Below are positions 28,834 through 39,798 of a DNA stretch of 64,000 nt, one piece after another. The position numbers were made by a program, and so were the translations under genes. Origin of the DNA: Cladorrhinum sp. PSN259 (taxonomy: Eukaryota; Ascomycota; Sordariomycetes; Sordariales; Podosporaceae); assembly GCA_033725935.1 (NCBI GenBank), contig MU867081.1, positions 62,001 to 126,000 on the forward strand, given 5' to 3'. The notes below the pieces were generated by a model. That model did not search any database. It had not been told where the DNA came from and was given only the letters and a program-made list of their open reading frames with translations. The first letter of the stretch is position 1; every line of letters begins with the position of its first letter.

Positions 28834-30984
28834 ATGATATCTACAAGCTTGCATAGGGGAGCGACCGTTGCGACCCCGCTCTTGCGCGCGAGAGGGACTT
28901 ACACCCTCCACCGACCACCATGCGGTTCGCGTCTCGGGGCGCTCCCCGCGACATCCATACTAGCTACCTCCTCTTCATTACGAGCCATATTTCACACAAG
29001 CGTACCGAGACAATGGGGACCACGAGGCCCTCTCGCCGAAGCGACCGAGCCTCCCGCAACGCTGAAAGGGCCAGCAACGGGCAAGAAGGCACCACCAGCA
29101 ACATTTGATCCCTTGGCGGCGGTAGACAAGAGCGCACAAGACCAGCGAAAGGCTGATTGGGCCATTATGAAGGACCTGTCACGGTACCTGTGGCCAAAGG
29201 ACAGCTGGGGAGACAAGTCGCGCGTGCTCTTGGCCGTGGGACTTTTAGTTGGCGCAAAAGTGCTCAACGTCAACGTCCCGTTCTTCTTCCGCGAGATCAT
29301 CGACTCGCTCAACGTTGACTTGGCGGCGACGGGCGGGACCATGACGGCAGCAGCCAGCGCAATGATTCTGGCTTACGGTGCTGCGAGAATAGGCGCGACA
29401 GTCTCTCAGGAACTGCGCAATGCCGTGTTTGCCTCGGTAGCCCAGAAGGCCATCAGGAGAGTAGCTACCAAGACCTTCGGTCACTTGTTGAATTTGGATT
29501 TGAGCTTCCATCTCTCTAAACAGACGGGTGGACTGACCAGGGCAATCGATCGTGGTACCAAGGGTATCAGCTTCTTGCTGACGAGCATGGTCTTCCATAT
29601 TGTACCAACTGCGCTAGAGATCAGCATGGTCTGTGGTATCTTGACATACCAGTTTGGCTGGGAATTTGCTGCAATTACTGCCAGCACCATGGCGGCGTAT
29701 ACCGCTTTTACCATCTGGACAACCGCATGGCGAACAAAGTTCAGAAGACAGGCTAATGCTGCCGACAACAAGGCTTCGACTGTCGCAGTTGACTCGCTTA
29801 TCAACTACGAGGCAGTCAAGTACTTCAACAACGAAAAGTACGAGATTGGCCGTTATGACAAGGCACTCCAGCAGTACGAGAAGAGCTCTATCAAGGTCGC
29901 TACGTCTCTGGCATTCCTAAACTCGGGTCAAAACATCATCTTCTCCTCGGCCTTGACCGTCATGATGTACCTTGGCGCCAAGGGCGTTGCTGCTGGAACA
30001 CTCTCGGTGGGTGACCTGGTTCTCATCAACCAGCTCGTCTTCCAGCTTTCCGTCCCGTTGAACTTCTTGGGCTCCGTCTACCGCGAACTTCGCCAGTCCC
30101 TTTTGGACATGGAGACTCTCTTCAACCTCCAAAAGGTCAATGTCTCTATCAAGGAGAAGCCCGATGCCAAGGCTCTCGTCCTCCCTAAAGGCGGCGAGAT
30201 CAAGTTCGAGAACGTCAACTTTGGCTACTACGAGGATCGCTCGATTCTGCGCAACCTCTCCTTGACTATCCCAGCAGGCAAGAAGGTCGCTGTTGTCGGC
30301 CCCTCGGGTTGCGGTAAATCCACCCTTCTTCGTCTTCTCTTCCGTTCCTACGACGCTCAGTCGGGCCGCATCCTGATTGATGACCAGGACATCCGTGACG
30401 TGACACTTGAGTCTCTCCGGAAGTCGATCGGTGTCGTTCCTCAGGATACTCCCCTATTCAACGACACCGTTGAACTCAACATCCGCTACGGCAACCTCGA
30501 CGCCCCGGCCGAGAAGGTTTACGCCGCCGCCCGCCAGGCCCAAATCCATGACAAGGTCGAGTCGTGGCCACACGGCTACCAGACCAAGGTTGGCGAGCGC
30601 GGTCTCATGATCTCTGGAGGAGAGAAGCAGAGACTTGCTGTTTCCAGGCTCATTCTCAAGGATCCGCCTCTCCTCTTCTTCGATGAAGCCACCAGCGCCC
30701 TGGATACCCACACGGAGCAGGCTCTGATGGCTAATATCAATGACATTTTGAGGGGCAAAGACAAGCGCACCAGCGTGTTTGTTGCGCACAGATTGAGGAC
30801 TATTTATGATGCTGACTTGATTATTGTGTTAAAGGAGGGTAGTGTTGTAGAGCAGGGAACGCACAGGGAGCTGTTGGAGCGTGGTGGCTTGTATAGCCAG
30901 TTGTGGACTGCGCAGGAGAGATGGGGTGAGGATCAGGAGAGTGGTGAATCTGTCAACGGGATCGATGATGAGGTGAAGAGGTAA
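28834..30984 (+). CDS. ATM1: Mitochondrial iron-sulfur cluster ABC transporter ATM1
   Basis: Single exon, 716 residues, the usual length. A long Arg/Ser/Ala-rich presequence of about 90 residues precedes one ABC membrane domain (six segments, including KVLNVNVPFFFREIIDSLNV and LNFLGSVYRELRQSLLDMET). One nucleotide-binding domain follows: Walker A GPSGCGKST near 489-497, signature ISGGEKQR near 592-599 and Walker B LLFFDEATSALD near 613-624. ATM1 is a half-transporter that works as a homodimer in the mitochondrial inner membrane. It exports a glutathione-bound sulfur or Fe-S precursor needed for cytosolic iron-sulfur protein assembly and iron sensing. The family assignment is firm; the transported species is from the literature on yeast Atm1. 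Confidence 0.96.
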   Translation: MISTSLHRGATVATPLLRARGTYTLHRPPCGSRLGALPATSILATSSSLRAIFHTSVPRQWGPRGPLAEATEPPATLKGPATGKKAPPATFDPLAAVDKSAQDQRKADWAIMKDLSRYLWPKDSWGDKSRVLLAVGLLVGAKVLNVNVPFFFREIIDSLNVDLAATGGTMTAAASAMILAYGAARIGATVSQELRNAVFASVAQKAIRRVATKTFGHLLNLDLSFHLSKQTGGLTRAIDRGTKGISFLLTSMVFHIVPTALEISMVCGILTYQFGWEFAAITASTMAAYTAFTIWTTAWRTKFRRQANAADNKASTVAVDSLINYEAVKYFNNEKYEIGRYDKALQQYEKSSIKVATSLAFLNSGQNIIFSSALTVMMYLGAKGVAAGTLSVGDLVLINQLVFQLSVPLNFLGSVYRELRQSLLDMETLFNLQKVNVSIKEKPDAKALVLPKGGEIKFENVNFGYYEDRSILRNLSLTIPAGKKVAVVGPSGCGKSTLLRLLFRSYDAQSGRILIDDQDIRDVTLESLRKSIGVVPQDTPLFNDTVELNIRYGNLDAPAEKVYAAARQAQIHDKVESWPHGYQTKVGERGLMISGGEKQRLAVSRLILKDPPLLFFDEATSALDTHTEQALMANINDILRGKDKRTSVFVAHRLRTIYDADLIIVLKEGSVVEQGTHRELLERGGLYSQLWTAQERWGEDQESGESVNGIDDEVKR

Positions 30985-31563
30985 TCTGTCTGGATGGCGC
31001 GTGTCATGTTGAATCTTGTATGTGCATATGCCTGGTGTTTATTTGGAGAATGTATCCGGTCTGGAAAACAAAATGGTGGTGCTTTTAAATCTATCTGGAC
31101 ATTTCTGAGTACCTATGTGTACTCACTTACGGATGTCTTCAAGGTCCGATCAATGATTCGCTATTTGTGATCACATATTCCCGCACCAATCCTTTCACAA
31201 CGGCGATTGTCGCCGCCTGAAGCCATATCCCTCCTGACATAAGCCTTGTCGTGCATTCTTCCTTTCCTTCCCGGATCCGCGGCCATGTGTCTGAATACCC
31301 GGGCTCGGCATGAACCGAAAAAATACATTACCTCTCCAACCCGGCAATATCCCACCGGCTGGATATTAAGAATGAGGGGAATCATATGCGAGATAGCGAG
31401 CTATCCTATTGCCCAGACAATATCAAACCAACGTGGCAGAGATTATCCCTTACCCCAATTTTGCCACTCTTGATATCTCTCATATTTCCTCTGAACCTCG
31501 ACCCCACGATAACCCCAACTTTGAATGACTGCGATTCCTTAGAACACCTCGAAATATCTCACC
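30985..31563. other. Intergenic region between ATM1 and a small secreted protein gene
   Basis: About 580 bp with no supported gene. It must include the small secreted protein's promoter. Confidence 0.6.
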
Positions 31564-32099
31564 ATGCGTTGCACACTCTCTTTGATACTGGCTGCTGCTG
31601 CAACGGTGGCTCTGGCCGCACCGACCATTGACTACGGTCCTTGCGACTACAATGGCAACGACAACTGCAAGGAGATCATGGATAATACCGCATGCTTTTT
31701 GAATCCAAAGGGAGCGAATGAGATCTTTAACTGTATCTCTGGCGGACGCGACGGGGTATGATGATGGCCAACCCCCCCTCCTTTCCTATCAATGCTCGTG
31801 TCAAAAAGCTGCTCAGCTGACATTATGACTGATGTAACTAGGTTTGCGCATGCTACGGATGCCTTGGTTACACGCCGGTCGGGGAGGTCATTGCCCAGTC
31901 GAGTGCTTGCGCGTAAGTCGAATTGCTCTCTTACCATGATCGAGACAAATAGATTGACAAAGATACCAGGGGTTTCGTCACGCAATCGCCGCTTAAACTC
32001 GGAGATGTGCCACAAGTTACGCCTGCGCCCGAGCCTGTGCCTGACCACGGACATGGTGGAGAAAAGAGAGAGGCAAACATGTACATTACCCAGGTGTAG
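31564..32099 (+). CDS. Small secreted cysteine-rich protein (effector-like)
   Basis: Three exons (31564-31755, 31842-31912, 31970-32099; introns 86 and 57 nt) give 130 residues. A clean signal peptide ends near ALAAP (residues 1-18). The mature part has nine cysteines, with a dense group at the first splice (VCACYGCLG), and a Pro/Glu/His-rich tail (TPAPEPVPDHGHGG) followed by KREANMYITQV. There is no transmembrane segment or known domain. Small size, secretion signal and many cysteines fit candidate effectors, antimicrobial proteins or surface proteins of filamentous fungi. The last exon is the least certain; reading on past the third donor would end the protein elsewhere. The KR pair near the C-terminus is a possible Kex2 site. 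Confidence 0.7.
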
Positions 32100-33305
32100 A
32101 GGGTTGAGGTTGGAGATATTTGCATACAGTAGAGACGGACGGACACCTGACGAGAGAATTGTTTGGAGGCGTCGGTCAAGACACATTTATTCACCTGTTT
32201 CTTCAACCAACGGGAGAACCCTGTTTTCTCGATCTATTCCAAAATCTTCACCGATCCCTGATCGAAGAATTTTGATCAGAGGATTCTGATCGAATCGTTA
32301 CCTACCACCTTTGTGCACACAAACCTGTTTCTATGCCCCGGAGCCTTGGAAAGCAGCGGCCTACAGACAACTCACCGAAACCAAGACCGAGTTCAAGAAG
32401 AGAGCTCGAGAACTAGATCTTCGCCAGGGCCCGAATAATTGACACAACAATTCTCCAGAACAGGATTGTTACATGCGCCTATCACTTGACACATGCTGTG
32501 TTGGTCGTACATGAAAAATCGGGCATTGCATTAGATTCATGCAATCACTCGGAGGTATATTTACAGTAGGTTGATTTGGAGCAGGAGGAGGGGGCGAAAT
32601 CGGAGACACCTTTTCCTCCCCCTCCCTGGGATAGCTCGTCACAGCTCCCCCCGGGGCCCAGGTTGTGGTTGTCCAACCACACACACACTCACGCGCCATA
32701 GCGCCCCCTTTTCAGCAACCCGCTACTCTTGCCTGAATTTTGTCTTTGCTAGGTACCTTGGCTGAAATGAATCCACCATCATTCTCAAAACGGCTCCGAG
32801 AAAACTTACACAAGGCGCATTTACCACTCATGATGTCTTTTCTTCACGAGAAGTATGCCGGCTAGTCTAATTGCTGGTCCGATGCTGTGATAAGAGGCTT
32901 AATACGGCTTGGAACAATAGTGGTTTAAAATCAGTATGATATTCTATTACAGCCTCAAAGGTCCCTAGTTCCTTCATCTAGCTGGAATCCATGAGCCTCT
33001 TTATATTTGAGGAACATTTTGACCTCCTTATATTATAACCTGCACCGGAAGTGGATATAAACTGCAAGTTAATACACCAAAGATAAGAAGATGGGATAAT
33101 CGAAGGTTTACCTATAGGACGCTCTTAGATGGGGTCTGTTCACCAACAATATCAAGTTATTCTATAAAGGGATACTGAAGTAGATTATCGATACATAAAC
33201 TATACATTACTTGCGTAAGGAATTAGTCGGGATAGGAAATGCCTAGCACTTCCTTTATTACAAATAAAGCTATCTTATATATATTTCACCAATATTTTGC
33301 ATTAC

Positions 33306-33329
33306 ACTCGATGGACTCGACCATCGAGT
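33306..33329. repeat. Inverted repeat at the edge of the AT-rich stretch
   Basis: Perfect 9-bp arms ACTCGATGG and CCATCGAGT flank a 6-base loop. They are followed by further CGAGTC repeats, exactly where AT-rich sequence gives way to GC-richer sequence. It may be the terminus of an element. Confidence 0.45.
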
Positions 33330-34457
33330 CCGTCGAGTCTTTCGAGTCTTGCCTGATTGGTTTGTCTGGGAACTTAGGGGTCTTCTCATCCCTGGCCCAG
33401 TGGCCCGCTGGGGCATCTCTTGCATGCCCCCGCTTCATGTCGGGTCGTGACACCCGTCTCTAGCCTCCTCATAATAATACAGACATTCCCGCTAGGACCC
33501 CTACTGCACATACCCGTCCTACAGACTCGTCCCTCGATCGGGGACCTTCCCGGCCAACCATCTTCCAGAATGCCTTCTCTCGGGGACCTCGACGTGCATG
33601 GTGTGGTTACTAAGAAAGCCATACTTTCTGGAGGCGTCTTGGCATACCCGTCGTCCAGTCCGTTCTTCTGTCGCGCGGTGGCGTATGTGGGTGTGGGTTG
33701 CACCGACGGCTTGCTAACCTAAGGTTAGGGGTGTGTGACAGATGCACAATCCTCAACAATCCTATCTCACTTGATAACCAGTGAGCATCGATCACCAACT
33801 TCGGTGACCGGGCCAGCCAGTGTTTGATGCAGTCCAACCTGTAATTCCACTGATAGGACTTCAAAGTTCCGGTTCGACAATGGAAGGGGCAGAGCAAGGT
33901 CAAAGGTACACTAAATAGTACCTACCACTTTTGGCGGGCGTATCGGGTGTTGGCCCTGGCATCGATCGCCCAGTGTAACGCGGGGGAAGATGAGGGGTTA
34001 CAGTCTAAATCGATCTTAAACAACGTCATTCTCGACCAATCGTTGTCCTCTGTTTACACTAGCATATTGGAATCGACAGGGAGCATGTACGTAATATCTC
34101 GCAAGACGACAGACCCTTCTATCTCACCCCACGAAGGGTGGGTGGCCGTCACATTATTGAATGTGGCTTTAGCTTTCCCATGTTCAAGAAACGCAATTGC
34201 TCTCGTCCCTCGGGCGCTGTTCTGGATCGGGAAGGTGACGCAACAACAAGCGAAGGCAGGGGGGACACGCCAAGGCTTGCGGCTGGTCGCGGATGCCCCG
34301 GTTCGGCAGTTAGACACTGCCTTGGCGGCCATTGGGCCTGGGATTTCAGCTCCTACGACACGGGATGCGAGGCACTGATTCTCTCAAGTACCAATGTCGT
34401 GATGGGCGAGAATAGCACCTCCCAGATACGGCGTGCTGTTGCTGCATGATGTGTGAA

Positions 34458-34518
34458 ACCAGCATGGCAACCAGCATGGCAACCAACATGACAACCAACG
34501 TGACAACCAACGCTGACA
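34458..34518 (+). repeat. Five tandem 12-bp units upstream of the carboxypeptidase gene
   Basis: The units read ACCAGCATGGCA twice, then ACCAACATGACA, ACCAACGTGACA and a 13-base ACCAACGCTGACA. They end 30 bases before the TATA box of the carboxypeptidase gene. Their position suggests a promoter element array, but no known factor is assigned. Confidence 0.6.
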
Positions 34519-34547
34519 CCATCAGACCAGTCATGTGAGCGAGGAGA

Positions 34548-34556
34548 TATATAAAG
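34548..34556 (+). promoter_or_regulatory. TATA box of the carboxypeptidase gene
   Basis: TATATAAAG lies 83 bases upstream of the ATG at 34639, followed by pyrimidine-rich leader sequence, a good fungal core promoter arrangement. Confidence 0.7.
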
Positions 34557-34638
34557 ACCTCTCGATCATCTCCTCGGATCTGTCTGGTCTCTTAGCTCAC
34601 CACGCTCATCTTCGTATCCTCCTCGGACAATCATCAAG

Positions 34639-35969
34639 ATGAAGCTCACTTTGGCGACCCTTCTCCTCGTTCCCCTGGCTCTGGCCTCGGCCGTCCCCAG
34701 AGAGCGCAAGAACACTTACGCCGGGTACAAGACTTACAGCATCTCCACCCACCACAACCCGGATGCTGTCAAGGCAAAGATTTCCAAGTTCGCCGCAATC
34801 CCCTTCAACTTCGACAATGATGAGCATCTCGATGTTGCCATTCCTCCCGAGGAGGTCGCCGCCTTCGAGGCTCTCGGCTTCGACACCAAGATCCTGAACG
34901 AGGACCTTGGTGCTGATATTGCCAAGGAGGGCAAGTTCGCCCCCTACGAGAGTGAGTACTATCTTTCTTGATGCACATACGCCGCAGAAACAACTGACAC
35001 GGGGATCTAGCCACCGTTGGCACTCTAGCTCTTCCCAGCTTGACGTGGTTCAACTCGTATCATTCGTATGCCGACCACATCACCTTCTTCAACGACCTGC
35101 AGGCGTCGTTCCCCACTCAGTCCGAGATCTTTACCATCGGACAGTCTTACCAAGGCCGTAATATCTTTGGCATCCACATCTGGGGAAGCGGGGGCAAGGG
35201 CAGCAAGCCCGCAATCTACTTCCACGGCACAGTCCACGCCCGCGAGTGGATCTCGGCCATGGTCGTCGAGTACATTACCTACAACCTTCTCACACAGTAC
35301 ACCAACGACACGGCCATCCAGGCCATTCGCAATGCATACGACTTCTACATCCTCCCCTTTGTCAACCCCGACGGTTTCGTCTACACCCAAACAACTACTC
35401 GTCTTTGGCGCAAGAACCGTCAGCCCCGATCCGGCTCCACCTGCGTTGGTACTGACATCAACCGCAACTGGCCCTACAAGTGGGAGCTCCCCGGCGGTGC
35501 CTCGACCGACAAGTGTTCCGAGACCTACAAGGGCCTCGCTGCCAACGATACCCCCGAGAATCAGGCTCTCGTCGCTTTTACTCAGCAGCTCAAGAACAGC
35601 AACGGCATCAGGCTCTTCATTGACTGGCACTCGTACGGCCAGTACATCTTGATCCCCTACGGCTACAACTGCACTGCTCGCGCCAGCAACAACGCAGCCC
35701 AGACCAGCTTAGCTCAGGGTCTCGCCGCCAGGATCAAGCTGAGCTACGGCACCACGTTCACTTATGGACCTAGCTGCTCCACTTTGTATCAGACCACGGG
35801 CAGCGCTCCTGATTATGTTGGCGATGTTGGCGGTGCCACCTATGCTTGGACGATTGAGCTGCGCCCCACGAGCAGCGGTGGTGGTGGCTTCGTGTTGCCG
35901 GCTGCGCAGATCTTGCCTTCTGCCATTGAGCAGTGGGAGGGTATGAAGTACTTGTTGCCCCTCGTCTGA
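34639..35969 (+). CDS. Secreted zinc metallocarboxypeptidase A (M14A)
   Basis: Two exons (34639-34951, 35011-35969; 59-nt intron) give 423 residues. A signal peptide of about 17 residues and an activation propeptide of about 95 residues precede the mature enzyme, which begins near TVGTLALPSLTW. The active site is complete: zinc ligands His180 and Glu183 in VHAREWIS and His311 in DWHSYGQ, substrate-binding residues in INRNWPYKW, and the general base Glu387 in TIELRP. The length and prepro structure match fungal MCPA-type enzymes, which remove C-terminal hydrophobic residues from peptides outside the cell. This serves nitrogen scavenging or host-protein digestion. The TATA box and the 12-bp tandem units upstream suggest a strong, regulated promoter. 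Confidence 0.95.
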
Positions 35970-36567
35970 TGGCTTATTACACAGTCATTAATGAGTCTGG
36001 TTTTTTGGGGGTTTTGGTTTTCTTTGGAAAGCAAGAGGAAGGGGTTTCTACATGGTTGAGTATTGACTGCTATGAAGCATGTAAATAATAATTACCAGTA
36101 GACTTTAAGTTGTATTTGTTACTCTACTCTTTTTGGGTAGCTTTGGCTACTCAGAGGCCCCCTTTCCAAGTTCATCGGAAATTGGTCCCGAATATAAAGT
36201 AACAGATGGGTTTCTTCCCCCAATCAAGCATCGCTTGGCGATCAAGGACCTCGCATATTTACCCGTCGGGACCAACACTCGAACTTTTTTTCCATTCTCG
36301 ATCCCGGAACCGTACCTGAATAATTCCGTCATTATGCTTGTTCAGCCGATAGTAACAATATCAAGAGTGGAACCAATGCAGCGGAAGCCATCATCCTTCT
36401 TTTTCTATTTTGGCCCTGCGCAGTGCACCGTGAATTCACGGGGATGGGACGCGAGGGAATTTAAAGGACCATGTTGTCTCTTTTATCATATTCCTCTTCG
36501 CTTTTGTCTGCAGTAGATAGTTTGTGCAGTCGACCTGCCTAATAACTGTAGGAAAAAACAAAACAAA
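35970..36567. other. Intergenic region between carboxypeptidase and CBM52 genes
   Basis: About 600 bp; 3' flank and promoter. No gene supported. Confidence 0.6.
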
Positions 36568-37554
36568 ATGACGATAAAACAAACCCTCCTCGCCTCCCTC
36601 GCCACCACCCTCCTCTTCTTCTCTTGCCCCGTGTTCGCAGACGAACGTCTAAAATGCGGCGAAGCAAGTTATTACCCATCCGAGTACACGTGTCACAACA
36701 ATGACGGCGGCGGCAGGACGCCGACGCTCTGTCCGACCGTGTACGGTTTGCCCACGAAGCCATGCGGTAACTCGGGTGGCTGTTACGCGCCCGAACAATT
36801 CTCTTGCGATTCTACTAAAGAAGACGGAGTCCTGCGGGACCTGCCGGAGACTTCGAGCCCGTTTGTCTTGCGGACTTATGGGTTGAGGACCGCGTACCGG
36901 AATCAGACGATCAGGGCGTGCGGTGGGTACCTGGCTATTGGAGCCAACGCGAGGGAGTGTCACGCCTGTACGGCCGCGGGCGGGAAGGATTGTGGGCAGT
37001 TTAAGAACGCGACCGTTTTCTTGCCTGATGGGAGGATGGTAAATATTTTAAAAAAAAAATTTTCTTTCTTTCCCACTTTACCCTTCCCCTCAGTTCCGTT
37101 CCTATTCCTCCCGATCGCAGAGAAAGAAAGAAAGAAAACTAACGGAAGAAACAAAAAAAAGAACTCGGCAGTCCCGTTCCATCAGTACTGGTACGTGAAC
37201 CCCCAAGACGGTCTCCTACAGTACACACCCGCCGTTACCACCGCACCACCCAGCAATAACGGCACTTCCCCGGGGGCCGGGTGGAACGCGACGGTCCCCA
37301 CTCCAGATATTCCATACCGAGAATTCGCAGGCGTAAACGTCAAGGTGTACGAGAACGGCTTCTTCGTCTGGGAAAAAGAAGGCACCAGCTCGCACTTTTG
37401 GTTCGCCTGCTTGGTTACGCTGCCGGGGGGAGCAGTGAGCACTGGGAGGTCGTGGAGAATATATGCTCCCCTCATTTCTGACAGAGGTTGCGAGCTGGTA
37501 AAGATTGCGGCGACTTCTGTTGATAAGAGCTTTGGGGTTTACAAGTATGTTTGA
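36568..37554 (+). CDS. Secreted protein with N-terminal CBM52-like carbohydrate-binding module
   Basis: Two exons (36568-37038, 37186-37554; 147-nt intron) give 279 residues. A signal peptide ends near PVFADE. Residues 30-80 carry the spacing of a CBM52 module: CGEASYYPSEYTC, LCPTVYGLPTKPCG and CYAPEQFSC. This module is known from the C-terminus of Eng1-type endo-beta-1,3-glucanases. The rest has further Cys pairs (ECHACTAAGGKDC), N-glycosylation sites and a C-terminal beta-rich domain of unknown family. There is no hydrolase motif, so a cell-wall or glucan-binding role is more likely than catalysis. The intron is a multiple of three and has no stop, so the unspliced frame stays open, but its Lys- and Phe-rich translation is unlike the flanking protein. 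Confidence 0.75.
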   Translation: MTIKQTLLASLATTLLFFSCPVFADERLKCGEASYYPSEYTCHNNDGGGRTPTLCPTVYGLPTKPCGNSGGCYAPEQFSCDSTKEDGVLRDLPETSSPFVLRTYGLRTAYRNQTIRACGGYLAIGANARECHACTAAGGKDCGQFKNATVFLPDGRMVNILKKKFSFFPTLPFPSVPFLFLPIAEKERKKTNGRNKKKNSAVPFHQYWYVNPQDGLLQYTPAVTTAPPSNNGTSPGAGWNATVPTPDIPYREFAGVNVKVYENGFFVWEKEGTSSHFWFACLVTLPGGAVSTGRSWRIYAPLISDRGCELVKIAATSVDKSFGVYKYV

Positions 37555-37888
37555 ATCTGGGAGGGGACTGGCATAGATACCTCTTTACTGAAGGAAAATA
37601 TGTATATAATTCGAGAACTGGGTTTTCAGACGTTTGCTTTCCCTTATTTTCCGATGCCCGTGAGAATAGTTTGAGGAAAACGTTAAAGCCAAAATAATGC
37701 TGTCTTTTTCAAGCATCCTTTATATTTTTTTATGAGCCGAAAACTGACGTTCTCAAAGAGATCCAGTGTATGTGTATCTAATAAAGTTGTGCCTCTATGT
37801 CCCAAAATGAGCCATCCTCCTTGACTCTCACTAAATCATACATTCTGAGAAGACAAACCATTTTCAACACCCAATAACAAGAATCCTG
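37555..37888. other. Gap between two convergent secreted-protein genes
   Basis: 334 bp of AT-rich shared 3' flank. No gene seen. Confidence 0.6.
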
Positions 37889-38442
37889 TTAATACAGGTT
37901 ATACGCCACCTCGTTGGTCCTGTTGCGGGAGTCATCACAGAACATGACCCCGTAACTGCCAACACGCGCCACGCCATCCGCATCCGTCCTGTTGAATAGT
38001 TCAATAGACTTCCGAATCACCTCGCGAAGGTCAACGCCGTTGATAAACACGGGGTGCAAGCTCTTGGATCCATGCTCGGGCTCGGGCGCGCGCCCGCCGT
38101 CTGGAATCAGGGCTTTGAAGGTGATGTAACAGTCGCTAAAGTTCAAGCCCCCTTGGTCCTGGCTCAAGTCTGCCGCGTCCCTGTCATGGAATACCAGAGA
38201 GTTAAAATGACAAGGTCGATCCTTTTTTCTCCATGTGTCACAACATACCACTTCTGGTAAGGGTTGATGGAGTCAATCAGACCGAAGCAGGCGGCAACCG
38301 GTGGACCGTCGAGGGTAGTCGCGTTGTGGTACGTGGGAGTCGAGCAAAGACCCCGAGGAAGGTCGCTGCCAGTGTTGGTTTTGTTGTTTTGGCCATTGGT
38401 GATGGCAAACAAGAGGGTGACGATGGGAAATGAAAAGCGCAT
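37889..38442 (-). CDS. Small secreted N-glycosylated protein, unknown family
   Basis: Two exons (38442-38249, 38180-37889; 68-nt intron) give 161 residues. A signal peptide of about 18 residues (MRFSFPIVTLLFAITNG) is followed by a mature chain. The chain has four cysteines (LCSTP, AACFG, SDCYI, MFCDD) and several NxS/T sites (NKT, NAT, NFS and two NRT). The splice joins NPYQKW to DAADLSQDQGG, turning two unrelated-looking open frames into one coherent protein. I do not recognise the family. It is convergent with the CBM52 gene and belongs to the run of secreted products in this part of the window. The start is supported by the signal peptide; the open frame extends further upstream but without secretion features. 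Confidence 0.7.
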
Positions 38443-39798
38443 GATGATGTCTACTTTTTGAATGAGTGTGATGTTCTGTTTTGGAGACTTGCAACGCGTC
38501 GTCGAAGCAGAGAGAGAGAGAGAGTGAATGGACCTTTGATGCTGATTGGAATCTGGCAAAGAGAATCGGGTTCGACTCCTGGGGGGAAAACTTGGTTTAA
38601 GTAGGTGGGTAGGTACTTTTCGAATGGTCCATCTTTCTTTCTTCAAGCACAAGACAGCTGCTCGCTGCGCCTGCCGTGGACACCTATTTGAGCTTTGGTT
38701 CTTCTCCCGTGTTTTGTTCCGGAATCAACCACGCGTCGTTGGGGGATCTTATCTCCGTTGTTGGTATTCAACACTCCTGCCCGATGAGTCTCCCGACAAA
38801 ACCTTTGTAATACCTACCTAGGAGGCCGTCGAAATGAGTTGTTGGCGGAACTTGCAAGTTTAAGATTCTTTCTCCTCTGCGGTCATCGATTTCGAAGTGT
38901 TGATGTGTCCAAACCCTCAACGAGAAGAAAAAGAATACCACTTCCATCTCTTTTTTTTCTCTGATCTTCTTCACACAACACTTTCTCGTCTTTCGCCACA
39001 GCATTCATCAAGACGTTCACATCATCACCAATTGTGATCTCACGAAAAGAGAAGCCAGTTGTGATTCATTGTCACCAAATTGGCATGTCAGTTCGATGCA
39101 CAATCACAAACCCCTTTCTTACACATGGTTTTATTCCACCAGGTGACATGATCTTGCGGAATGGGCACCTCGGCCACAATCTCCGGAATGACATCTAACA
39201 ATTATATCATGTATTGATCGCTTCCTCCTGTATGCCACTGCATATCCACAACTCGGAAGCTTCAGCGACGCCAAGCCATATTCAGCAACCCCCAGGATTC
39301 GGCTTGGTGGATACGGTGGCATCAGGGCAGCAGATTTACCTGGAATTGCTGAATCCTGTCGTATGGATATATACTAGGTGTGGGCTTGTGGGGAGCACCT
39401 TCAAAGCCGCGACATAGCTCGATTTCAATAGCACATTCCTCTGCCAATGAACGTTGGTTCTCCAGATATCTCTATTAATTGTTATCGGATGCGGTCCTCA
39501 AACGATGGCGACGAGGTTGGGTTTGAAGACTAGAATAAATTGGTATATAGCAGCAGTGGATGAAGAAACGTCTCGGCGTCGAATGCAGCGAACTTCGGTC
39601 TCCAACTCTCCCGAGTTCCTACCCCGCACCCCCCTTACCCCCCGACCAGCTTTGAGCAGATTCCGAAACAAAGCCGGAACATTGAAGTTGGCAGCAAATA
39701 TATATGCCCAAGCTTTCTTTGTATTTCGAGTCCAACTGTTTTACCAGTCCATAAGACGACTTATTCCTCAAAACAAACGTCCATTCGCGTCCGGAATA
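38443..39798. other. 1.36-kb divergent intergenic region
   Basis: It contains a (GA)n microsatellite near 38509-38526 and short open frames only. Left and right ends are promoters of the small secreted protein and of the aldolase. Confidence 0.55.

Larger units (their letters stand above)
32100..34638. other. 2.5-kb gene-poor region with an AT-rich, probably transposon-derived stretch
   Basis: Bases of about 32860-33300 are visibly AT-rich, dense in TA steps and free of long open frames on either strand, as expected for an old element mutated by RIP. The composition changes abruptly near 33305 at a hairpin. Open frames of about 100 codons at 33386-33722 and 143 codons at 33947-34378 match nothing I recognise. 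The final part is the carboxypeptidase promoter. Confidence 0.5.

Noticed and set aside
33947..34378. 143-codon open frame upstream of the carboxypeptidase
   Set aside because: No domain. It lies within a gene-poor, partly decayed region and is matched by an open frame on the other strand.
38560..38580. GGGTTCGACTCC resembling a tRNA T-loop (B box)
   Set aside because: No acceptor stem, D-arm or anticodon stem can be folded around it.
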